Assembly: GCA_016743925.1 (NCBI GenBank) | Contig: JADGFH010000421.1 | Coordinates: forward strand, 1 to 5,613 | Length of the DNA: 5,613 nucleotides | Reading direction: 5' to 3' | From: Labilibaculum sp. | Lineage (GTDB): Bacteria; Bacteroidota; Bacteroidia; Bacteroidales; Marinifilaceae | Shown: piece after piece, positions 1 through 5,613 of the stretch | Layout: every line of letters starts with the position of its first letter | How positions within the stretch are numbered: the stretch's first letter is position 1 | Position numbers and translations under genes: made by a program | Notes under the pieces: model-generated | The model's input: the letters and a program-made list of their open reading frames with translations, nothing else | Told to the model about the DNA's origin: nothing | Database searches by the model: none

Positions 1-3000
1 ATGCTAATAGCTTCGATTCAAAAGGTAATATTCTTCAAAGTCACAACAATAAAGAAGATTTAAAATTATTGAAAAAATCTTTACAAAGCGTAAAATCAGG
101 AAATTCTAACAACTGGTCATGCATAGGACCAAAAAAATACGATAAAGTGGCTCCAATGCAAAGTCAGCATCCAGTTCAGGGTGTTATTCGAAGCATTGTA
201 CAACATCCTTCTGATAAAAATAAAATTTGGGCTGGTTCTGTTTCTGCAGGAATTTGGTATACAGCAAATAAAGGAGAGACCTGGAAATGTGTTACTACCG
301 ATATTTTAATTTCACATGTAAAAGGCATCGCAATTTGTAAAAGCAATACTGAAGTTATGTATGCTTGCACAAATACGGGTGTTATTAAATCTATAAACGG
401 GGGTTTAAAATGGGAGCATACAGCTTTGGATTTCCGTGATGAATATCCTCATGGCCCAGAGCCTATGCAAATGCGTATTGATGCAAACAATCCTGATAAA
501 GCTCTTGCAGCATCAAATAGGGGTGTGTATAAAACCATTGATGGCGGTCAAACATGGGAAAAGGTTATTACCACTTTTACCTGGGATATTGAATATCATC
601 CAACGAACGCTGATATTGCTTATGCAGCAGCTAAGAGTGGTAATTGGGTTTATTTTTGGAAATCTGTTGATGGAGGTAGTACATGGACAAAAATTACAAG
701 CGGACTTCCTGTTGAAAAAGCAGAAAGAGAATTGTGGAGAATGGCCCTTTGTGTGAGTCCTGCAGCTCCAGATAAGGTTTGGGCGATTGCTGCTGGAGGA
801 AATACATCCGGATCTGATAAATTAGAAGGGATTTATGGTTTCTACATCTCGGAAGATTCGGGTGCTAGCTTCACCAATAAGGGATATGGAGACGACGGAC
901 CTGTTGCAGGTACTGCTGCCATGCCTAATATGGTTGATTATAATAGTCAAGGTGTAGGATCTGGAGGTGGACAATATACATGGGATATGGATATGGCAGT
1001 TTCTGATGTTGATCCAGATTATATTGTATTTGGAGGAATCAATGTTTGGAAGACCGAAAATGGAGGAACATCATGGCAAAATGTGCCAAGAGGAAAACCA
1101 GTTGTTGGAGCTAGTTGGTTTCATTATGATGTTCAATGCACAGAGATTTTTGATAATCAAACATGGATCGGTACAGATGGAGGGATTCATTTATCGACTG
1201 ATAAAAGTGAATTTGTTAATGATGTGAGTTTTGGTATTGTAGCTCAGGAACTTTGGGGTTTTGATCAAGCATGGAAAGAGGATATTATGGGCATTGGTAT
1301 GTATCATGGGCCTGTAATGATTCGCGACGATGAGATTTATGATGGCTGGTATGTAAGTTCAGGTGCTGACGCGGGTAATGTAATGATTAACAAAGGTGAC
1401 GATAGATATTTATATGCTCATCCTTGGGGTGATGTGAAAATTACCAGATCTGATGAGAGAATGAAACAACCTGTTATTGTTGATTTAGGAGCTAAATTAT
1501 TAGCCTACATTCATCCTATTGAGATATTTGATCATTCTTATTATGATGTATTTTACACATTAGATGGAACCAAGGTCAAAAAAACAAGAGACAATGCTAT
1601 AACATGGGATGTTGTAAAAGATTTTGGACAAGGATCGGAGCCTGTTCGAATAGTCACATCATATTCTGATTTTAATACAGTGTATGTCGTTGTGAATTGG
1701 AATAAAGTATATAGAACAACAGATGGAGGAAAATCCTGGGCAGATAAAACGCCAAAATCATCTGTTACCAATGGGAAAGCGATTTCTAATGTCACTATTG
1801 ATGGTGAAGATCCAGATATTGTTTGGATAAGTATGAAGGGGAAACAGACGAATTCTAAGGTTTTAAAAACCAGTAATGGTGGAACAAGTTGGACAGATTA
1901 TTCAGGTCCTTCGGGAAATTTGCCTTCCTATGCTATCAATTCAATTGCACATCAGATAGGTACTGATGGTGGTGTTTATATTGGAACCGATGCTGGAGTA
2001 TGGTATCGAAATAACAGTATGACAGACTGGGTAAATTATAGTGAAGGCTTACCTATGGGCTTACAAACTTGGTTTGTGCGATTAAATTATTCAAAAGAGA
2101 AAGTTAGAATTGGAACATTAAGAGGGGTTTGGGAATGTAATTTTTATGAGCAATCGAAATTGATTACAAATCCGATGGTTTCGTCCGATACGGTTGGACT
2201 TAATCAAAAAGTTCGATTTGCTGATCATTCTGTGTGTTTAACTGATGCCAGCTTTGCATGGGAGTTTGAAGGAGGAGAACCTTCTTCATCAACTGATGAG
2301 TTCCCAATTATTACTTATGCAGAAAAAGGGAGTTTTGATGTTAGCCTTACGGTAACAGATTCTAAAGGGACTGAAAAAGTTACTTTCGAAAATATGGTGA
2401 ATGTTAAGTATATCGAAAACTCAGTACCAATATCATCTGATGGTTGGGAAGTTATTTATGTAAGTAGTGAAGAATTGACAGGTGAGTCAGCACCTAATGG
2501 TCCAGCAGCTGCCGCTATAGATGGAAACCCTAATAGCTTTTGGCATACGCGTTGGTCAAGTGGTGGCGATAGTTTTCCACATGAGATACATGTAGATATG
2601 AAGGAGTCATATAACCTAGGTGGATTTGGCTACTTACCTAGACAATCAGGTGCAAATGGTCGTATCGCAAACTATGAATTATACATTTCTAATGATGTAA
2701 ATGATTGGGGAGATGCAATCAGCACAGGCACTTGGAAAAATGAAAATGTACAACAAAAGATAAAGTTTGACGCAAAAGAAGGACGATATTTTAAATTAAA
2801 AGCTTTAAGTGAAGTTCAAGGGCAAAGTTTTGCTTCGGCAGGTGAGTTTTATGTCTATGAATATTTTAAAGATACAGATGAAGGTGAGTCCGAAGGTGAA
2901 GTTACAGGTATTGAAGGTGTCTTAGAAAAAGAAACGCAGATCTATTCTAATGGAAGTACTATTTATGTGAAGTATCATGGTGATGAAGATTATACTGTTC

Positions 3001-3152
3001 AAATCTATAATTTAAAGGGACAGAAACTCTCAGGGAAAAGAATGAGTAGATATCAACAAGACCTTCAATTTCAATATGCTCGAACTGGAGTCTATATTGT
3101 TAGGTTACGAACAGATAGTAATTCAATTAGTAAAAAAATTATAGTAAGATAA
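1..3152 (+). CDS. Secreted Asp-box beta-propeller protein with PKD, F5/8 type C and type IX sorting domains (5' partial)
   Basis: The gene is truncated on the left. Its frame is open from the first complete codon (base 3) to TAA at 3150-3152, giving 1049 visible residues; residue n starts at base 3n. A TTG at 69 is internal, not a start. Visible domains: a short charged lead-in, then NWSCIGP (37-43), which opens this propeller family; about ten Asp-box blades (87-630); a PKD-like fold (about 720-802) with WEFEGG and the closing SLTVTDSKG; an F5/8 type C fold (about 811-955) with AAIDGN, FWHTRW and PHEIHVD; an acidic E/G-rich linker (about 956-973); and a type IX sorting domain (974-1049). Secretion across the outer membrane is well supported. 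The molecular role is not: no sialidase or GH74 catalytic signature is seen, so glycan or protein binding is the likelier job (inference). Arginine codons favour AGA/CGA, unlike the next gene. Family assignment is firm, function open. Confidence 0.93.
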   Translation, partial: ANSFDSKGNILQSHNNKEDLKLLKKSLQSVKSGNSNNWSCIGPKKYDKVAPMQSQHPVQGVIRSIVQHPSDKNKIWAGSVSAGIWYTANKGETWKCVTTDILISHVKGIAICKSNTEVMYACTNTGVIKSINGGLKWEHTALDFRDEYPHGPEPMQMRIDANNPDKALAASNRGVYKTIDGGQTWEKVITTFTWDIEYHPTNADIAYAAAKSGNWVYFWKSVDGGSTWTKITSGLPVEKAERELWRMALCVSPAAPDKVWAIAAGGNTSGSDKLEGIYGFYISEDSGASFTNKGYGDDGPVAGTAAMPNMVDYNSQGVGSGGGQYTWDMDMAVSDVDPDYIVFGGINVWKTENGGTSWQNVPRGKPVVGASWFHYDVQCTEIFDNQTWIGTDGGIHLSTDKSEFVNDVSFGIVAQELWGFDQAWKEDIMGIGMYHGPVMIRDDEIYDGWYVSSGADAGNVMINKGDDRYLYAHPWGDVKITRSDERMKQPVIVDLGAKLLAYIHPIEIFDHSYYDVFYTLDGTKVKKTRDNAITWDVVKDFGQGSEPVRIVTSYSDFNTVYVVVNWNKVYRTTDGGKSWADKTPKSSVTNGKAISNVTIDGEDPDIVWISMKGKQTNSKVLKTSNGGTSWTDYSGPSGNLPSYAINSIAHQIGTDGGVYIGTDAGVWYRNNSMTDWVNYSEGLPMGLQTWFVRLNYSKEKVRIGTLRGVWECNFYEQSKLITNPMVSSDTVGLNQKVRFADHSVCLTDASFAWEFEGGEPSSSTDEFPIITYAEKGSFDVSLTVTDSKGTEKVTFENMVNVKYIENSVPISSDGWEVIYVSSEELTGESAPNGPAAAAIDGNPNSFWHTRWSSGGDSFPHEIHVDMKESYNLGGFGYLPRQSGANGRIANYELYISNDVNDWGDAISTGTWKNENVQQKIKFDAKEGRYFKLKALSEVQGQSFASAGEFYVYEYFKDTDEGESEGEVTGIEGVLEKETQIYSNGSTIYVKYHGDEDYTVQIYNLKGQKLSGKRMSRYQQDLQFQYARTGVYIVRLRTDSNSISKKIIVR
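261..1892 (+). repeat. Array of about ten Asp-box (BNR) motifs in the propeller region
   Basis: These are protein-level repeats of the form S/T-x-D/N-x-G-x-T/S-W, each marking a blade turn. By visible residue number they are TANKGETW (87), SINGGLKW (130), TIDGGQTW (178), SVDGGSTW (221), SEDSGASF (283), TENGGTSW (351), TRDNAITW (528), TTDGGKSW (572) and TSNGGTSW (623), plus a degenerate GTDGGIHLSTD (390) and a late GTDGGVYIGTD (653). No classic box occurs between about 358 and 528. That interval carries the SGADAGNVMI and YAHPWGDVKITRSD segments and may join two propellers. The DNA copies have diverged, so this is not a recent tandem duplication. Confidence 0.88.
2433..2867 (+). other. F5/8 type C (discoidin / CBM32-like) domain region
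   Basis: This covers visible residues 811-955 of the first gene. The pattern is that of the discoidin fold: an alanine-rich APNGPAAAAIDGN segment, the tryptophan pair of FWHTRW, PHEIHVDM where the family has a 'P-H-x-I-x-V/I-D' strand, then GGFGYLPRQ and a closing GRYFKLKAL strand. In secreted Bacteroidota proteins this fold usually binds terminal sugars such as galactose-type residues. The ligand here cannot be read from sequence alone. Domain edges are approximate. Confidence 0.82.
2922..3149 (+). other. Type IX secretion C-terminal sorting domain
   Basis: These are the last 76 residues of the first gene (visible 974-1049). The segment shows the usual order of the type A sorting domain: a strand ending in IYVKYHG, the core VQIYNLKGQKL, then the TGVYIVRL strand and a basic terminus SKKIIVR. 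Known members are recognised by the type IX translocon and the domain is removed as the cargo is anchored or released. Export therefore also needs an N-terminal Sec signal, which must lie left of the window. Confidence 0.9.
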
Positions 3153-3162
3153 ATATGTGCTT

Positions 3163-3182
3163 TCGTGTTTTGTAAAACACGA
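3163..3182 (+). other. Perfect 9-bp inverted repeat after the first gene
   Basis: Bases 3163-3171 (tcgtgtttt) pair exactly with 3174-3182 (aaaacacga) around a two-base gt; opening the innermost pairs gives a realistic 6-base loop. It starts 10 bases after the TAA at 3150-3152. No T-run follows on either strand, so it does not look like an intrinsic terminator by itself. It could protect an mRNA 3' end or be a palindromic protein site. The structure is seen, the role is inferred. Confidence 0.5.
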
Positions 3183-3189
3183 CACTTCC

Positions 3190-3217
3190 GAAGCAGAATC
3201 CAGCAATGCTTCTTTTT
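3190..3217 (+). terminator. Possible intrinsic terminator of the first gene
   Basis: gaagca (3190-3195) can pair with tgcttc (3207-3212) over an 11-base loop, and five T's (3213-3217) follow directly. The order fits a + strand intrinsic terminator; on the - strand no T-run follows. The stem is short and the loop large, so termination may be weak. The T-run can also pair with the A's at 3221-3225 in a competing hairpin (3212-3226). Only 34 bases separate the T-run from the next ATG, which is too few for a full promoter, so partial readthrough is plausible. Confidence 0.42.
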
Positions 3218-3251
3218 CGGAAAAAGCGAAAACTACAAACTATTATTCTTT

Positions 3252-3320
3252 ATGAAACGATTAACAACCCTTCTTGTGTTGTTGTGTATATTGCCTGCAT
3301 TTGCGAGGCATACGTATGCG
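3252..3320 (+). other. Sec signal peptide of the GH2 enzyme
   Basis: The first 23 residues have a basic start (MKR), a hydrophobic core (LLVLLCILPAFA) and a probable signal peptidase I site after TYA, before QNKD. The one cysteine in the core (C12) is not in a lipobox context and no cysteine follows the predicted cleavage site, so a soluble periplasmic or secreted protein is more likely than a lipoprotein. The visible part has no sorting domain, but the C-terminus lies outside the window. Confidence 0.83.
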
Positions 3321-5613
3321 CAAAACAAGGATTCTAGAGAAGTGCTGAACATGAATCAGCATTGGGAATTTAGCATGCAGCAAAAAAATCTGACGCAAAA
3401 ACTTACGTTGGATGATTCTAAAAATTTGGAATGGGAAGGTGTTCATTTGCCGCACACACCACGCGTAGAGCACAAAGAGTTTACAACCCATTGGCAAGGC
3501 ATTTCTTGGTATCGAAAGCAATTTTTTGCACCCAAGAAATGGCAAGGAAAGCGAATCTTAATCAAATTTGAAGCTGTTATGCAGCAAGCCGATGTTTGGA
3601 TTAATGGAAAAAAAATAAGTCAACATTTGGGCGGTTTCTTACCCTTTAGCATCGACCTTACTGATCATCTAATTTACGATGGTAAAACGGATAACGTGCT
3701 AACTGTTCGGGCAGATAATCGCGACAATCCAGTAATACCTCCTGGTAAAAACCTAACCGGACTTGATATGACTTATCAAGGAGGTATCTATCGTTCTGTA
3801 AGTCTGATTATAACCGATAAACTTTGTATTAGCGATGCGGTAAATGCCAATAAGGTGGCCAGTGGCGGTTTGTTTATTAGCTATCCAAAGGTGAGCGACC
3901 AAGCTGCTACAGTAAATGTGAAAACACATTTAATCAACTTACATCAGCAGTCTAACAATTGTGTGGTAGAACAGCTTCTAAAAGCAGCAGATGGAAAAGT
4001 AGTTGCTCGCTCATCGAGTGAAGTGAAAACCATTACTGCAGGTGGCAATTTGACGTTTAGCTCGCAATTGGAGCTCCGTAATCCTAATTTATGGCATCCC
4101 AATTCGCCCTATCGCTACACTTTGCAAACAATTGTTATGCAAGATGGAAAGCTAAAAGATCAAAAGGAAACTAAAATTGGTGTTCGTGAGCTAGCTTGGA
4201 AAAACGATGGTTTCTACATCAATGGCGAACGTTTATTGTTGAATGGTGCCAACAGACATCAAGATGGTATTTATGTTGGAAATGCCATACCTGAAAATGC
4301 ACAGCGATTAGAGGCAAAAAAATTACGCGAAGCTGGTTTCAACAATGTTCGTGCTGGTCACTATCCTCTCGATCCAACCTTTATGGAAGCTTGTGATGAG
4401 TACGGCTTAACTGTAATTGCTTGCATACCCGGATGGCATTGGTATCAGGAAAGTAAGGCTTTTAAAGAAAATAGTTATCAGGATTTGCGCGATTTAATTC
4501 GTCGTGATCGAAATCATCCTTCGGTTATCTTGTACGAAACCATTCTTAATGAAACACGCTACTCGGCGGAATATGCACGAAGAACACATGAAATAAGCAA
4601 AGCGGAAGATCCAGGGTGTTTTGTTGCTTGCGATTTTAATTATCCGGAACATCGCATTTATGATGTAAATTATAAAGTTCCGGATGCCAGTTTACCTTCT
4701 TTTACGCGCGAGTGGGGCGACGATAATCGTTACTGTGGCATTCATAAAAACGAAAAAGGATTTACTTGGGGAGATTGGGCCAATCGTAACGATGAACATT
4801 CTATGGTCTATCAGTCGCTCGCTCGTCAGAAAGATTTAAATGGTGATGGATACTGGGATTGGTACGGTGTAAACGCCGATCCTAATATGGCGGGATATGC
4901 TTTGTGGGTTGGCTTTGACCATAACCGTGGAGCAACTGATAATATAGCCCGTTGTGGCGTGTGGGGATTGGATCGCTACGAAAAATACTGTTATTACTTT
5001 TTACAGAGCCAACGTGATCCGCAAGTAAAATTGCAAAACCTAAACTCTGGTCCAATGGTGTTTATCGCTTCTTATTGGCGTGAATCTTCACTCAAGGATC
5101 TAAATATTTATAGCAATTGTGAAAAAGTCCGGTTAAGCTTAAATGGTAAGCTTGTGGGCGAACAAACATCCGATAAGTTTTACAATGAAGGACTAGAAGA
5201 TCAGCCGATCAATCATGTCGATCATCCTCTTTTTACGTTTAAAAACTTGAAATGGGAAGCAGGAACCTTATTGGCTGAAGGCATCATTGATAATAGAGTA
5301 GTGAGTAGTCATCAGGTACAAACCCCAGGAAAGCCCAAGAAAATTGCCATAAATATGGATCATCTAAATGGACAATTGATTGCAGATGGTAGCGATATGG
5401 CTATGCTTTATATAAAAGCAGTTGATGAAAAGGGTACGCTAGTTCCTGATTTTAATGGAAATGTAAAATTAGGAATACAAGGTGAGGGAAGATTGATTGG
5501 TGCCAATCCTGTTGAATTTGAAGGTGGTGTGGCTGCTATATGGTTACGCTCTACATGTAAATCTGGAAATATTACTGTGGAGGCTTCTTGTTCAGGATTA
5601 GAGTCAGTAAAAC
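3252..5613 (+). CDS. Secreted glycoside hydrolase family 2 enzyme, beta-galactosidase-like (3' partial)
   Basis: 787 codons are visible and the frame is still open at the right edge. The ATG at 3252 is chosen because a signal peptide begins there; no Shine-Dalgarno is present, which is common in this phylum. Domains: jelly-roll sugar-binding domain (about 33-188; LPHTPR, GISWYRK, VWINGK, GGFLPF), Ig sandwich (about 190-310), TIM barrel (about 312-590), a DUF4982-like Ig domain (about 595-690) and a GH2 C5-like Ig domain (from about 700; GQLIADGSD, VPDFNG). Barrel motifs are NGANRHQD, FNNVRAGHYP, RDRNHPSVILYE and YYFLQSQRDP. By family analogy the acid/base is E434 (LNET) and the nucleophile E487 (TREWGD), so a retaining exo-beta-glycosidase is expected. 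The substrate is unknown: galactoside, glucuronide and other beta-linked sugars are all possible. Oddities are the short catalytic spacing, 13 cysteines and a CGT/CGC-rich arginine codon set unlike the upstream gene. Confidence 0.93.
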   Translation, partial: MKRLTTLLVLLCILPAFARHTYAQNKDSREVLNMNQHWEFSMQQKNLTQKLTLDDSKNLEWEGVHLPHTPRVEHKEFTTHWQGISWYRKQFFAPKKWQGKRILIKFEAVMQQADVWINGKKISQHLGGFLPFSIDLTDHLIYDGKTDNVLTVRADNRDNPVIPPGKNLTGLDMTYQGGIYRSVSLIITDKLCISDAVNANKVASGGLFISYPKVSDQAATVNVKTHLINLHQQSNNCVVEQLLKAADGKVVARSSSEVKTITAGGNLTFSSQLELRNPNLWHPNSPYRYTLQTIVMQDGKLKDQKETKIGVRELAWKNDGFYINGERLLLNGANRHQDGIYVGNAIPENAQRLEAKKLREAGFNNVRAGHYPLDPTFMEACDEYGLTVIACIPGWHWYQESKAFKENSYQDLRDLIRRDRNHPSVILYETILNETRYSAEYARRTHEISKAEDPGCFVACDFNYPEHRIYDVNYKVPDASLPSFTREWGDDNRYCGIHKNEKGFTWGDWANRNDEHSMVYQSLARQKDLNGDGYWDWYGVNADPNMAGYALWVGFDHNRGATDNIARCGVWGLDRYEKYCYYFLQSQRDPQVKLQNLNSGPMVFIASYWRESSLKDLNIYSNCEKVRLSLNGKLVGEQTSDKFYNEGLEDQPINHVDHPLFTFKNLKWEAGTLLAEGIIDNRVVSSHQVQTPGKPKKIAINMDHLNGQLIADGSDMAMLYIKAVDEKGTLVPDFNGNVKLGIQGEGRLIGANPVEFEGGVAAIWLRSTCKSGNITVEASCSGLESVK
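4185..5021 (+). other. GH2 catalytic TIM barrel region
   Basis: Residues about 312-590 of the GH2 gene. The order matches the family: VRELAWKNDGFYINGERLLLNG entry strand (given here as residues 312-332, key N331-G332), NRHQD (334-338), FNNVRAGHYP (363-372), CDEYGL (381-386), CIPGWHWY (391-398), NHPSVILYE (421-429), E434 acid/base, E487 nucleophile, and YALWVGFDHNRG (549-560) with the substrate-side tryptophan. Barrel edges are approximate. Both carboxylates are present, so nothing suggests an inactive enzyme. Confidence 0.85.

Noticed and set aside
1..63. ATG at base 1 opening a 20-codon frame that stops at 61-63
   Set aside because: It overlaps the real frame, which continues through this stretch, and it has no visible upstream context.
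180..300. GH74 xyloglucanase identity for the Asp-box protein
   Set aside because: GH74 enzymes carry a catalytic aspartate in a TDVGG-like segment of the first blade. Here the matching place reads SVSAG, without that aspartate.
176..370. Minus-strand 64-residue open frame, and similar minus frames at 1553-1795 and 3261-3545
   Set aside because: All lie antisense to strongly supported coding sequence, show no domain or signal peptide and have no plausible start context.
436..1227. Plus-strand open frames at 436-756 and 967-1227
   Set aside because: They sit in another frame of the propeller gene, and their isoleucine-, leucine- and methionine-rich translation is typical of an out-of-frame reading of AT-rich DNA.
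111..1892. Sialidase (GH33) identity for the Asp-box protein
   Set aside because: Asp boxes are shared by many propellers. No FRIP-type arginine motif or sialidase-like tyrosine/glutamate context is visible, and there are far more boxes than the usual four or five.
3153..3251. Bacteroidota-type promoter (-33 TTTG, -7 TAnnTTTG) in front of the GH2 gene
   Set aside because: The TTTTG at 3168-3172 has no -7 partner at the right distance, and TATTCTTT at 3244-3251 misses the consensus and abuts the start codon.
3165..3251. Upstream GTG at 3165 as an alternative GH2 start
   Set aside because: It would put a basic, cysteine-rich 29-residue extension before an otherwise normal signal peptide and would begin inside a perfect inverted repeat.

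Overview
The window (about 5.6 kb, AT-rich, + strand only) looks like accessory genome from a Bacteroidota bacterium, probably a free-living or marine polysaccharide degrader. The clearest marker is the C-terminus of the first protein, which reads as a type IX secretion (Por) sorting domain, a system confined to that phylum. The missing Shine-Dalgarno sequence before the second gene and the secreted GH2 enzyme fit the same picture. Genus-level placement is not possible from this sequence.

Layout. Bases 1-3152 hold the 3' part of a large secreted gene whose start lies left of the window. In order it encodes a long beta-propeller region with about ten Asp-box (BNR/sortilin-like) repeats, a PKD-like Ig fold, an F5/8 type C (discoidin/CBM32-like) carbohydrate-binding fold, an acidic linker and a type IX sorting domain. 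Bases 3153-3251 are a 99-base spacer containing three possible hairpins, one of them followed by five T's, and no convincing promoter. Bases 3252-5613 hold the 5' part of a secreted glycoside hydrolase family 2 gene: signal peptide, jelly-roll, Ig, TIM barrel and C-terminal Ig-like domains. It runs off the right edge without a stop.

How they may work together (inference). The first protein would be carried across the outer membrane and displayed or released, binding glycan or protein. The second is exported at least to the periplasm, where it would trim oligosaccharides. Such pairings occur in polysaccharide utilization loci, but no SusC/SusD pair, sulfatase, regulator or transporter is visible, so that assignment is only suggestive. 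The two genes differ sharply in arginine codon choice, so they may not share one history.

I see no RNA gene, CRISPR array, insertion sequence or attachment site. Nothing here amounts to a clearly new system. The points most worth checking are the codon-usage break, the unusual active-site surroundings of the GH2 enzyme, and the hairpin cluster between the genes.
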